In this document: one piece after another, positions 21,867 through 33,071 of the stretch
How positions within the stretch are numbered: position 1 is the first letter of the stretch
Layout of the letters: every line of letters begins with the position of its first letter
Assembly: GCA_018340805.1 (NCBI GenBank)
Contig: JACMZG010001914.1
Span: 8,120,924 to 8,184,923 of the forward strand
Length of the DNA stretch: 64,000 nt
Origin: Microvelia longipes
Taxonomy: Eukaryota; Arthropoda; Insecta; Hemiptera; Veliidae
Direction of reading: 5' to 3'
The notes under the pieces: generated by a model
What the model was told of the DNA's origin: nothing
The model's database searches: none
Seen by the model: only the letters and a program-made list of their open reading frames with translations
Made by a program: the position numbers and the translations under genes

Positions 21867-22604
21867 ATGCTTGAACCCGTAGGGTCATTTTAGGTTTTTA
21901 CTCTTTTAAATGCGACTCTACTAAGGATCCCTAGATTTTATGCACCCACTGCTCCAGGGAAGATCTCGGTACTTTTACTTTCCCCTTTACGGGATTGCAC
22001 CTGTGATCAGGTTAACAGTTTGTCCAATATATTATCTCTAGATTCTCTGATAAGTTCCTCTAGTCTTACCAGATACTATATATACTTACTGCTCTGTCCA
22101 GTCCGGTTCAGCCCAACAGGGAGAGACGTCGGTAGCAACCTGACGTTATCGTGTATAAACCCATTATCATAGCCCAGACCTGAAACCCAAAGTTCTTTTC
22201 CGGAGATCACCAGGAGTCATCTTTCGAAACGGAACGCATCATCCCTAATCACCTACGCTAGTCGTGGGACGTGGGACCACAGACACCGCTAAATCCGGGT
22301 CTCCATTTTTACAGTACTCGGTTCTAAGGTTCAGCATCTTTCCGACCTTTCAGCTACTCGCAAACCTTGGTCATTACATAAGATTGAGACAACGGAAACG
22401 TGGATCTAGACTTGTCTCAAACAAAATCCAACCCCGCGTTTGCGTAAAACAGCCAATGGAAACCTTGTAAAACCTAGGCTGGGTTGGCAGGCTGCCAAGA
22501 GAACGATATAAGGGATAACCTTTTATAAGGTCCTCCACCGGCTAGATATGAACCCTTGACCTCCAAGTCATAAGGCGAGCGCTCTACCACTGAGCCACCG
22601 GTGC
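21867..22604 (-). mobile_element. GC-richer retroelement with tRNA-like head
   Basis: A compositional island of about 740 bp, flanked by AGCACAAAACGC on the left and AGCATAAAACGC on the right, a probable 12-bp target duplication with one mismatch. On the minus strand it begins with a tRNA-like head at 22,604 and proceeds into a body with no similarity to other repeats here. A long tRNA-headed SINE or SINE-like chimera is the simplest reading. Confidence 0.5.
22535..22604 (-). repeat. tRNA-like sequence (not a functional tRNA)
   Basis: The 70-nt minus-strand sequence starts GCACCGGTGGCTCAGTGGTA and ends CCGGTGG. The acceptor stem pairs at 6 of 7 positions and the D arm GCTC/GAGC is perfect. 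A B box GGGTTCATATCT is present. The anticodon stem and T stem are mostly unpaired, so this is a tRNA-derived promoter head. Confidence 0.6.
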
Positions 22605-22722
22605 TTAGCATAAAACGCTTTTGTATATTGTATCAAATCTATCAACATAACAACTCTTTATAATATCAGCTGCTTTTTCAACGGCCAAAGGTAGCTTTGT
22701 TAATATAAGCTCTTCGAATTAT
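22605..22722 (-). pseudogene. GMC oxidoreductase C-terminal relic
   Basis: The minus strand reads RAYINKATF, then after a one-base frame change [16 protein letters not shown] and a stop. This corresponds to [20 protein letters not shown] of genes B and C. It lies 170 bp downstream of the end of gene A on the same strand. The rest of that gene is gone, and the tRNA-headed element starts at its stop codon. Confidence 0.6.
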
Positions 22723-24930
22723 TATTTATATAACAAATCAAGTCCAAAGTATTAATTTAACAATATAGAGGGGGCGCTAAGGGTTAAAGACTAGTAAAGT
22801 GAGTTAAAAAAGATCAGAAAAATGTCTCAGGCACAATTTAACGAAAAGTTATCAAATTTCAATAAAAATACTTACGGAAGCAAAATATACATTAAGTTGA
22901 AGAAACATCAAATTCATTAGTAGGTACGACATTAAAATCAAATTTGATATTTTTGAATCCACTCTTATAAGTACTCTTAATAATATCAGCTGCTTTCTCA
23001 GCTATCATGATAGTGGCTGCGTTAGTATTAGCTCTTGGAACAGAAGGCATAACTGAAGCATCCACAACTCTCAGATTTTTAATTTTCCTTTTTACTTTTT
23101 TTACTCTCCAGCTGTGGTTAAATTCTACTACTTTGAAAGATTCACTCGACTAATGATATTTTTGACTGTACACTTCTGCTATGCACGTTTAGTTATATTT
23201 ACTAAACTCTTGGTCATTATATACAATATACTTATCATATATTTTAGGTGAATAGTTAGTAATTTTAGATTTCATAAGATTAATTGTAAAATTCAATCCA
23301 GCAGTTGCTGATAAGTCATCATCATTTTTCTAAATATCTCGGATCAATTAGGTTGCTCCATATATATCTGAATTATTTAATCTCACAGTTCCGACCGACT
23401 TTGGCTTTAGAACTGTCGTTAAAATTTGTATGATATTTGACATGTCTGATATTTTTACATTTTCCATCAAATGCAGTTGGACATCAGGTGGTTCTTTAGA
23501 AATATTTTTAAAATTGTTTGAACTGTTAAAAAACGCAACCATAGATAGTCCATTACTTGAGAATGGACCACTCTTACTTCGAGCAAAATTTAAAGCGTTT
23601 TCTGAACTTAATAAAGTATCTGGGTTTACATTTGTGTAATTATTTAAGATGAAAGGGATACCTATAAGTGCATGATCTTGTAAATTATTACCAACAGGTA
23701 AATCAGCAATTACTGGTATTTTATATTTGTCTAAATGCTCTTTCGGTCCAACTCCAGATAACATCAATAACTGGGGAGTGTTTATGCTCCTGCTGAAAGA
23801 ATGATCTCTTTAGATGCTAAAATCCGCTTTATTGAACCTCTAAGGCTAAAAGTAACACCTGTTGCGTTTCTTGATTCGGGATCAATAACAATGTTATTTA
23901 CTCTTGCGTTTCTAATTATGTGTAAATTTGGTTTAGTCCAGTTGTCGAGGAATGCTGTTGATGTGCTGGCTCTCATAGCGTTATCGAGAGTTGCCTGGGT
24001 ACGGCTGATACCTATCTGCTTTTGACCATTGTAATCGATATTGGGCAAACCGAATTCTTCTGCTGCCTTGATGAAGTCAAAGTAAATAGGGTTATAATAG
24101 TTGGAGTACTGAACCGATAATAATCCTCCCTGCTTGTGATAAGGTCCATTTATACTGTTTATTTTATTATCTTCTGATCTGTAAAGGAAATCAAAAGTTA
24201 TTTTAACATTTTTTATACATACCCCGTAAAAGGCAAGTATTGCTAAAGAAACTTTGAAGCCTTAAGTTACATCTTAAGTAAGATGTTTTTACTTACAAAC
24301 TCTTCTTAACAAAATTTGTAATTTCTTCGTGATAACTTTATTCATGGGCTATCTGTGTATACATAATACATTAACATTCATGTATATTTTATAGAAACGG
24401 CTTAGATAGTTTAGTAGGTATAAATTTAATAAAAGAACAAAGTGCAATAATAGACATAGAAATCAAACTTATGATAATGTCATGTAAAAATGTATGGCAA
24501 TAAAGCTAAAACATTTATGGCATAAACATGACCTCTAATATACAAAAAAATAGTTAGTATACTAGGGAATATAAAATCAGCGTAAGTGAAAAAGTCAGAT
24601 GGTCCGTCAAAAAGTAAGGAAAACAACAGAAAATTATTTGCAACAACTATTGTATTTTATTTCAATAGTATATCTGAAACACTAGAGTTTAACGACTATA
24701 CTAGTGACAAAATAACTTATGTTTCTGTAACGTTTGTTATAAATACCGTGATATCTTTTATTGTGAAGGTACACCCCTATCTTTTATTAACACCATAAGC
24801 CATAACGCATTAGCTCAAAATTCAAAAATTAAAAAATATTCAAAACTCCATTAGCAGAAGGTAAAGACCATAAAATCAATAAAATTTTAGATGGCGGCAT
24901 TATCTGGTAAAGCGTTTAACTATATATCCT

Positions 24931-25013
24931 TCCCCTGTTTGGGTAGTTCTAAAAAAAGATCCACTTTATAAAAAAAATGGCGTGTTGTTGTTGACTACAG
25001 GGACTTAAATTCC
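24931..25013 (+). pseudogene. Ty3/Gypsy reverse transcriptase scrap
   Basis: In intron 3 of gene A. The plus strand reads SPVWVVLKKDP, then after a one-base frame change KKWRVVVDYRDLN. This matches the conserved SPWVVVxKKxGxWRxCVDYRxLN block of Gypsy reverse transcriptases. The flanking sequence is not recognisable. Confidence 0.6.
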
Positions 25014-25069
25014 TAGACAGTTGACATGAAATATCCGAATTCGAATACAAATGAAATGTTCTATTGCAA

Positions 25070-25130
25070 GGTCACTAAAATCTTTTTGCAGCGCCCCAAG
25101 GGTCCGCGGACCACACTTTACGAAACCCTG
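25070..25130 (-). mobile_element. hAT-type terminal fragment
   Basis: The minus strand begins CAGGGTTTCGTAAAGTGTGG then TCCGCGGACCC, the form seen at the ends of many animal hAT elements (CAGGGGTTCTCAAACTNNGGTCCGCGGACC). The opposite end is not found. Confidence 0.5.
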
Positions 25131-25382
25131 TTCTATAGGTCAGGGTAGGGGGCTATTCACTTTATTACCCTTGATTCTGCTAGAGGGTTCGAGAAGAAGA
25201 ATTGCCCTGATATTAGGCCCCGAATAATCGCCCCTTCCAAGAATTTGGGCTGGATCTGCTCCTGCTATAGGGTTATGGAAAGTAAATATTAGATTAATTG
25301 CAAGTAAGTATTAGCTGAGTTACAAATGAGGTATTATAAGCTGGCTTGCAGACCCTTGCGCCAGAATTTTTAAGCATTAAAT

Positions 25383-25383
<1 letters not shown>

Positions 25384-25438
<55 letters not shown>

Positions 25439-25475
25439 TATATATATGTGTGGTGTGTGTGTGTGTGTGTGTGTT
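25384..25475. repeat. (TA)n-(TG)n compound microsatellite
   Basis: A TA tract that switches to GTGTGT at 25,446. It lies in intron 3 of gene A. Confidence 0.95.
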
Positions 25476-27019
25476 CGTGTTTTTTTAAGACAAAGCTATC
25501 AATAAGTAATTACTTTAGAAAATATGGAAGGACTTGTTGATAGCTCCAACCTGCTGCTCCGTCGGCTTCCCATTCGTCAAAGTCTTGTTTATTTCCTCTG
25601 GCATAAACCATGGCATTATTACTACTGCATCCTCCCATCATATGACCTCGAGGGTAGGAGCAGAACCCGCCTGTGTCTGCAATGTATATTTAGAATATTA
25701 AAACGTGTTCCTTGGTGAAAGGTAGAATTATTGATTTACCAAAAGAATAAAGCGATTTTTTTCTCCCTACGGGCATTAAAGTTGGTTCCTCAGAACAAAG
25801 CCAATGGTACCATCTTATCAAGAGGCTTGCCGAAATTTAACGTGACAAGAGATAATGAAATGTACGAGCAAGTACGATCAACTCACTATAACTGTTTCAT
25901 ATAATAAGAAACTGTTAAAAGTGTGTGTCGATCTCCTGTGAGGATCGAACCTTTAGGCTAAGAGTGTAAGGCGCAATTAACTAAGGTAAAAAGGAAATGG
26001 GGAGCGGGAGTTGGGAAGATGCCATTTTAACCGAAACTACTTAATAAGAGAGAAAAAAGTACTCTTTTTCTCCCCTCTGGAGGTAAAGTTAATGAGATTG
26101 ACACAAATGATAATTTTAAAGATGGTATTTACGGGGATATTAGGAGAGTTTTGTTCTTCTTTTGAAGGTACCACTAGGAAGTATAGTCAAAGCTAAGTTT
26201 ATTAAATACGCTGAGTCATTATTCTATAATAGTAAAAAGAAGTCCTTAAAATAATTTAGAAAATTCTCTCTCATCAATGTTAAACCACATGTACCTCAAA
26301 TGATAAAATTAAATTTAAAATTCTCTAAAGATAAAAATCATAGCAATGCATACTTCATGTATCTAATGCATAAACACGACCTTAATATCATTATTCATTG
26401 AGGATTCGCTAAAAGTCGCTTAACAAGATATTATGATTTAGTTATTCACCATGGAAGTACATTCGAAACGAATACCAAATCCTCATACCCATTAAAGGAG
26501 GAGCTAAGGATCGAAGATTTATCCCAGCCTAATTCAGTATGTCAATCCAAGCCAAATGTCGATCGAAAGGAAGACAATTTTCCATCTTGGTGGCAAATGC
26601 TATCGAAGATTTTGAACTGATAAATCACTCACCAAGACATGCTCTCGACTGACGAACGGTTGTGTAGTTCCAGTCCTGAGCATTATTTCGTATAGTTTTA
26701 TGAAAAGCAGGCGTTTTCGATAAAACTGTCTCATCACCTCCTGATTCTAATAGTAATATTTTCCATAAAGGCACTTCTGATAATCTTCTGGCTAGTACGC
26801 TACCTTTAAATAGTAAAATAGGTATTATATATTATGGGTTTTTATTTTGCCTCATTTATCTCGCAGACATATGGCAAATTAATGACTTTGCGCCTGTCAG
26901 GACGATATCTGTTTCAATATTTATTTATAGTTTAAGAAAGATATTTCCTTCTTACTCTGCTAAAATGTCAACCTGATCCTGTGAAAACCCCAGAGAGAAA
27001 TAAATTAACGAGGAATAAT

Positions 27020-27330
27020 CATAGAGATATATTACTAGAGGACCCTATTGGTTGAATTTTGAAACATTTAAAAATAACCTGACCACCTTCGACTATGAAT
27101 AATCAAATGAAATGAACAAAATTACAGTGAATTATATAGTAGAACGCTGAAAATATGAATCAAAACACAATCAATATTCAGGAAGCCGAAAAAATTGATT
27201 TCTTATAACCTTAACTTCCTCTTAGAAGAGGTTTCATTGAGGTACACACAGTCCCTGAGAGCTCCAAAATAATGTTTCAGGCCTCTCAATGTCTTGAGAT
27301 AGGCTATGCCCCCTCTAGTATGTATCTCTA
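27020..27330 (+). mobile_element. R2 MITE in intron 1 of gene A
   Basis: CATAGAGATATATTACTAGA to CCCTCTAGTATGTATCTCTA. The flanks GGAATAAT and AGAGTAAT are similar enough to be an eroded 8-bp duplication. Confidence 0.8.
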
Positions 27331-27603
27331 AAAGAGTAATGCTGTTGCACGAGTTATGTACCATTAATTTATGCTATACCTACTGTTCAACACTTCACCA
27401 CTGAGTTAAACGAAATAAGTTGGTGAGAACTCTACTTTAAGTAACTCTACTATGCAAGTGTACAAATTAATACTCTACCGATCTTTTCAGTTAAAATTTT
27501 GCTGATTTTAATTTTCTGGGTATTTTACCTGGTTATTTCGTTTTTTTTTTTTTTTGGTTTCATGAATTGATTTTATTGGATTCTTAATCTACGAAAACAG
27601 AAA

Positions 27604-28385
27604 AAATTCTGGCGCGGTGGTCCGCATTTCGGCCAAATTTCCTTTGAATGCGTGTTTCCGCGCTCAACAACAATCCTAGTTTGAATGATAATTTTTATAG
27701 TTTTTTTACATTATATAAGTTTACAACTACTGAATAAATAATTCCGGCGCGGTGGTCCGCTGTCGGGAGAATTTAATTTTTAATTTTGTGCACTAATGAC
27801 GATTGTTTAGTTCTGATTAAATTAATAAAAATTGTGGAGTTACTTTTGAGACTGATTATGATATTTCTTATATGACTTGATATGTTATTATTATATCAGT
27901 GTACAATGGATACTGTGACTATCCAAGAGGCCATGGGATGGGAGGATCAAGCAGTATCAATGCCATGCTGTACATCCGAGGCAATAAACTAGACTTTGAT
28001 GATTGGGAGCAAGAACATGGAGCTGTAGGCTGGAGTTACCAGCATGTACTTCCTTACTTTATCAAGTAAATATATAATTTTGAAACACATTTAAAGCATC
28101 TTTTAATACAATAGTATATTATGCTACTGGGCAGCAAAATGGAATTTTTCAGACGAGTTTAATGCGTGTTTCCGTGCTCAACAACCCATTTCTTGCTTAG
28201 GCACTGCTCGTAACTCATTATGTCTGTATTTTTCAAAGGAAATGCGCATAATTATCTAGTTATTTATACAAAACTATGCCTCTAAAATTAGAAGTACGCA
28301 CTATTATTTGCACAAATTTAAAGCTTAGTTACTTTTATTTAAGCTTAGTCAGTTAACTTTAAAGGTTTTAGCGCATTTCGTCATT
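27604..28385 (+). mobile_element. R6 element carrying a captured GMC exon
   Basis: Left part: two R6 modules (AATTCTGGCGCGGTGGTCCG; AATTCCGGCGCGGTGGTCCG), as in the copy at 3388. In the second module, after GAGAATTT, R6 sequence stops. About 380 bp of foreign DNA follow, then R6 resumes near 28,153 with ATGCGTGTTTCCGTGCTCAA and runs to the 3' hairpin region (GCACTGCTCGTAACTC), truncated at about 28,385. The foreign DNA is exon 3 of gene C with both intron flanks. It lies in intron 1 of gene A, antisense to A. Confidence 0.72.
27900..28065 (+). pseudogene. Captured copy of GMC gene C exon 3
   Basis: 166 bp, the same length as exon 3 of gene C (45,940-46,105 minus), with about six substitutions by eye and no indel. 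The frame is open: [40 protein letters not shown]. The acceptor TTATATCAG and donor AA/GTAAAT are both preserved. Intron sequence matches to about 27,789 on the left and 28,108 on the right, so the copy was made from DNA, not mRNA. No other GMC exon lies on this strand, so it is a fragment. Confidence 0.85.
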
Positions 28386-28897
28386 AGGGACCTCTGAAAC
28401 AGATTTGTGTCCTGGTTCGACTTCCGCCATGGTGCCTATCCCATTAGCGAATTTTATTCCCAAAGTAAATTCTCTAAAATGACGTAATTAAATATATGGC
28501 AAAATGCCATGTAAGAACCAATAATAACAACACAACAAATAATAATAAACAATAATAATGAGGCCGAGGCTGCGTAGCAGCTACGGCCCAATGACCCGTA
28601 TTTAATCCTTATTCGTCTAAATCGATATAAACTGATATGAGGAAATAAAATCTCTTGACGGCTGTATAATGAAACTTGACCATAAGTTTTGGTCTTACAG
28701 TCTTGACGGAACTTCGTGAAAGATTTCGTTTAGAATATCTTAAATAAAAACTTACCTGCAGAGCCAGCACCAACAATAATGAAATCATAACTAGCAAATA
28801 TTCTATCGGTTGAATCTGTTGGAGTCACCGCCATCTCTGGGTAATAGTATGATATAAGAGCTACATATATAGCGTTAAATATACTCCAGCTGAGCAT

Positions 28898-29450
28898 CCT
28901 AATAGTATAGATATAATACAAGTCGCACTGGCTTTTCTAAAGTAATTGTAAAAATAGGAAAGGTTTTGAGCTTCCACCAGAAGGTACCAAACTAAGGTAG
29001 AAGTTACCGCCAGAAGACTTCGATTTTCTGATTTCTCATTAACGTAAGAAGTAGACTTCAAACAATTACTTCTTTATAACTATTATAATGACAATCTCTT
29101 TTGGAAAACTTAGAACTTCGACATCCTCGCCAATACTGCCTCAATGGAGGACCTAATACTTCTAGATGTTAAACATTCATATACTTAGCCAAGACACTCA
29201 TGTACTTATACTTGTTTTTTACATGTTTCATGTTACTTGCTTAACGATGAACTTGTTACTGCAAAAAGAAAACAAATACACTATTGGTTATGGTTTATGT
29301 TTAGGTGCAAAAAATGTATTCCAATTTATGTAGAAGGCTTTGATAACATTCGAAGCACGTGTAATCAAGACATCGTACGTTCTAACAACTAAGTCATTAT
29401 TTATTGACGAATGCAGCATAAATAAATATTAAATTGATGAAAATTAATAG
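28898..29450. other. Upstream of gene A; no gene seen
   Basis: Presumed 5' flank of gene A. An upstream in-frame ATG at 28,919-28,921 would add eight residues. The downstream ATG is preferred because gene B starts there too. Confidence 0.4.
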
Positions 29451-29454
29451 TTAT

Positions 29455-29695
29455 TTATGCACCAAGGGAGTAAAAATTATGTTATTTTCCTAAGCACTAA
29501 GTTATTTTTCTAATGCAACAACTGAAGAAACCAATGCATTTAAGTCCCCAAGCGAAGTTGAGGTATTTAATTCCTGAGGCAAAGCCGAGGTGAGTATAAA
29601 AATTAATTGTAGAGTTCCCTCGCAATAATACTTATTGCGCGGGAAAAATGAAATTTAACTCAGAGGTGCATACACTATTTTTTCTCCAGACAACG
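29455..29695 (+). repeat. R4 repeat with inverted ends
   Basis: Starts GTTATTTATGCACCAAGGGA, GTAAAA, and ends near ACTCAGAGGTGCATACAC. It shares 'gaggcaaagccgagg' and 'gcgcgggaaaaa' with 51,480-51,710. The two ends are partly inverted, so it may be a MITE. Confidence 0.6.
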
Positions 29696-29754
29696 TAATA
29701 TTACAATTACGTAATATACGAGAATACAATTGTAGTATATAAATATATACTAAA

Positions 29755-30490
29755 ACATCTCCGGACTCGTTTTGCTCGTCTTCAGATAAATACAACTGTT
29801 TCATTCCCAGTTATAACCCATCCAGGCACTGACCATGCTCGATGCTGCTTAACTAGTTTGATCCAAAAAAATCATGGACATACTTGTATTGAAATGAAAC
29901 TTGGTATGCTTATTTATTTTATTTATTACGTAATGGTATACACCTGAAATGCACTTCATGGATTATTTTCCGATTTTTACAATTTTTAAAAAACGCACAC
30001 AAGTCATATGATAAAAATTAAACTAATATTGATAACGAGATGAAATTTGGCACATATATTACATTAGGCTCTTGTTTTCGCGTTTTATGATTTTTCAATA
30101 TTTATTAAGTCATTATTGTGGGTTAATGACGTAATAAAAAATTATTTTCCAGATATCACAACTAAAGCGGTACACTGATTTTTCACACACACAACTTTGT
30201 GAAAACTGCTAAGGAGGTCTTAAAAACACCAGAAACTGATGATTCCGGCGACATCCTGGTTTCGGATTTTTTTGCAAACACAACACTTTTTACATACCTA
30301 TGGTATAAATTAGGAATAGTATAATTTCCAGTCCGATCAGACAACGTTTTAAACTTCGTAAGTTTTAAATTTTCGCTGAGTCATTATTGCGAGTTAATGA
30401 CGTCACACATATTTCATAATCAATAGGGTTCGAGGAGATTTTTTTACTAAGTTTCATTTCGATCCGAGAAAGCGTTCGAAGGTTATTTTG
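29755..30490 (-). repeat. R1 repeat
   Basis: 5S-like part at about 29,803-29,866 (minus: AAGCAGCATCGAGCATGGTC), body to 30,320, then a longer variant tail continuing to about 30,490 (GTCATTATTGCGAGTTAATG). Confidence 0.72.
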
Positions 30491-30515
30491 TCGCATGCAT
30501 ACAACATACATACAT

Positions 30516-30519
30516 ATAA

Positions 30520-30610
<91 letters not shown>
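30516..30610. repeat. (TA)n microsatellite
   Basis: AT tract that ends exactly where the mariner-type terminus begins. Confidence 0.95.
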
Positions 30611-30612
<2 letters not shown>

Positions 30613-32499
30613 GGTGGTCCAGCTAAGAAGGACAAGACCTTTTTCTCAGAAACTATAACAGCTAGAAGGATGCGGTTTTCGGCGTTGGATTCAATGTAAT
30701 AGTGAGCAGACGAGAAAAATCCGTTTTCGGGCGCGCTTTGCGCCTGTCATAGAGATGTTAATGCTAACTTTTTTAATTTTATAGTTAGGTATAGGGAACT
30801 TTTTTTTGATCTTTAAAGAATGAAAAATAAGGAAGATTAGTGAAGACCGCATCAAAATCGGACAATTTTTCACCGAGCTATGATAAAAAAACTATTTTTT
30901 TAAATTTAGTTCACTTCGGCGCCATTTTGGATGATGTTGCATTTAAATAAAATTTTTATATGGACATATTTTTAAACTAGAAACATTGCTTTAATAAAAG
31001 AATGTCAAACGTTTTAATTCTAACCTTAGTTTTAGGTGTAAAATAGTCGTTAAACATAACAAAAACAAAAAAAAATATGGTTTTTCTAAGATACCATGAA
31101 AAGTAAGATAGGGAGCTATAGTTTTTATGGTTTGTACAGTTAGCCAACATAAAAAGCAACAAAATGAGCCCAATTTTAACAAATTCGCTTCACAATTTTA
31201 AAAGTTATTACAAATAAATCTCTTAAAATTGCCAAAAATGAAATATTTTTTATAGTTTACCACCCTATTGTTGATATTTAATGGAACTGCAACGTCATCA
31301 TACCTTGTGATCTTTATTGCAGCTTGTATAAGGATTCCAGAACGCCTAAAAACACTTATTTTTGTTCATTGGTTGTGGAGAAATTACGATTACGGTGATT
31401 TCCGTCAATCGTAGAATGCAGATTAGAGGTACCTTGCAAAAACCAAGTAAAATCCTTCATAAACGTTGATAAAAAAATGATTTTGATGAAAACTACTTCG
31501 TTTCTAGGGGTGAAGGACCAATAAATAGCAAATCACACAACTAGACTGTAAGGTGATATTTTACTGCTGATGAAATTTGTTTATTAACGACAATTTTCAT
31601 TTCCGCAGCAATGAAATATCACTTTACAGTCTAGTTGTGTGATTTGCTATTTACAATCGCGTGGGGTCAAGTCTGGTGACCCTGATGGCCACCTAATTGA
31701 GCCGTTGGTCCCCATATTATTTTACCTTAATTTTGTAAAAGTATGAATGATTATTTATTAATCTTGTGTTTTAATTTCATTAAACTAAGTTAAATTAAAT
31801 TATTCATACAAAAAATCTACTCTTTTTAATAAATGCGCAACTAAACGTAAATAGTATAAATAATAATAATTTATAGCCCCGGAAATAAAATTGGCTGGTT
31901 TTATTGTCGTTAATAAACAAATTTCCGCAGCAGTAAAATATCACCTTACAGTCTAGTTGTGTGATTTGCTATTTATTGGTCCTTCACCCCTAGAAACGAA
32001 GTAGTTTTCATCAAAATCATTTTTTTATCAACGTTTATGAAGGATTTTACTTGGTTTTTGCAAGGTACCTCTAATCTGCATTCTACGATTGACGGAAATC
32101 ACCGTAATCGTAATTTCTCCACAACCAATGAACAAAAATAAGTGTTTTTAGGCGTTCTGGAATCCTTATACAAGCTGCAATAAAGATCACAAGGTATGAT
32201 GACGTTGCAGTTCCATTAAATATCAACAATAGGGTGGTAAACTATAAAAAATATTTCATTTTTGGCAATTTTAAGAGATTTATTTGTAATAACTTTTAAA
32301 ATTGTGAAGCGAATTTGTTAAAATTGGGCTCATTTTGTTGCTTTTTATGTTGGCTAACTGTACAAACCATAAAAACTATAGCTCCCTATCTTACTTTTCA
32401 TGGTATCTTAGAAAAACCATATTTTTTTTTGTTTTTGTTATGTTTAACGACTATTTTACACCTAAAACTAAGGTTAGAATTAAAACGTTTGACATTCTT
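30611..32499. mobile_element. Mariner-type element with about 600-bp inverted arms
   Basis: The left end reads CAGGGTGGTCCAGCTAAGAA, preceded by TA. Bases 30,999-31,594 and 31,903-32,499 are inverted repeats of about 600 bp with very few differences. The outer 388 bp of the right arm are missing, where a LINE fragment abuts. The 308-bp spacer contains a third copy of the inner 45 bp (CACACAACTAGACTGTAAGG) and a transposase scrap. Mirror-image open frames (MLKLGSFCCFLCWLTVQTIK) are by-products of the repeat. Confidence 0.7.
31656..31691 (-). pseudogene. Transposase catalytic-motif scrap
   Basis: The minus strand reads WPSGSPDLTPRD, matching the WPPRSPDLTPLDFFLW block around the last catalytic Asp of DDE_3 (Tc1/mariner-like) transposases. 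A stop follows two codons later. It supports the family assignment of the surrounding element. Confidence 0.55.
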
Positions 32500-32735
32500 C
32501 AAAAATTTAAATTTAAAATTTCATCCGATTAGATTAGTGGGGATTATGGTGAAGGTAATCAATACGTGGATAGCTCGAAGAGTCAGCTACCGTCGATACT
32601 TGCTGTTGGATATGAATATCCCTGGGCCGGTTTCGGCATAACGCTATCATCACGACGAGCCCTCTGAAGATGGGCACATCGTCGTGCTCATTGAGACTAA
32701 AAGTTATTCACTGATATAACTTACTTCATATAATC

Positions 32736-33071
32736 AACAGGGAAAGAACTAGATGGCTTCTAGAATTGAGCAAAGGCAATATTAGGACGATGGTAGGGGT
32801 CTTGACTGGACACTGCAAACTCCAAAGACACCTCTCCATTATGAAGCTAGTGCAAGATTCCACTTGCCCAGTATGTGGTGATGAAGAGGAAACAGCCTAT
32901 CACTTCTTAGGTAAATGTGAAGGTTTTGGTAGAAGACGTTTCCAGACCTTTGGATCCGGAGAACTTGCTGAGGAAGAGCTGAAATCGCTCAAGTGGCAGG
33001 ACATACTCACTTTCATAGGTCAATCCAGGAGATTCGACAGGGAACAGGAGGTGATTGAGGTGAGAGGGTGA
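32736..33071 (+). pseudogene. Non-LTR retrotransposon (LINE) C-terminal fragment
   Basis: An open frame with no start of its own, from NRERTRWLLELSKG through MVGVLTGHCKLQRHLSIMKL to a stop at 33,069. It contains CPVCGDEEETAYHFLGKC, a CX2CX8HX4C zinc knuckle as found after the reverse transcriptase in Jockey/R1-clade LINEs. It is followed by a short 3' UTR with CCACCCCCCTACTACTATTA. The 5' end is truncated at the mariner-type repeat, as expected for a dead-on-arrival LINE copy. Confidence 0.75.

Larger units (their letters stand above)
22892..28897 (-). pseudogene. GMC oxidoreductase gene A, decayed duplicate of gene B
   Basis: It has four exons with the same lengths and phases as gene B where intact: exon 1 28,756-28,897, exon 2 26,633-26,803, exon 3 25,514-25,676, exon 4 from 24,178 to a stop at 22,892. 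Splice sites are preserved, and exons 1-3 translate cleanly (signal peptide, [21 protein letters not shown]). Exon 4 is broken. A base is missing near 23,787, giving GGA GCA TAA within the GMC signature 2. Several indels follow between 23,230 and 23,400. The HPVGTCKMG segment with the catalytic histidine is deleted around 23,130-23,160. The last part ([20 protein letters not shown]) survives in frame to a stop. Family role would be FAD-dependent alcohol or sugar oxidation in the secretory pathway. As written it cannot encode an active enzyme. Consensus-error in the assembly is an alternative for the single-base indels but less so for the missing segment. Confidence 0.82.

Noticed and set aside
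22535..22604. Functional tRNA gene
   Set aside because: The T stem and anticodon stem do not pair, and it is only 70 nt. It is better explained as a retroelement head.
32315..32641. Frame MLKLGSFCCFLCWLTVQTIK and its mirror at 30,991-31,182
   Set aside because: Both lie in the arms of the mariner-type inverted repeat, and the same sequence is frameshifted in the copy at 8885-9989. No family resemblance.
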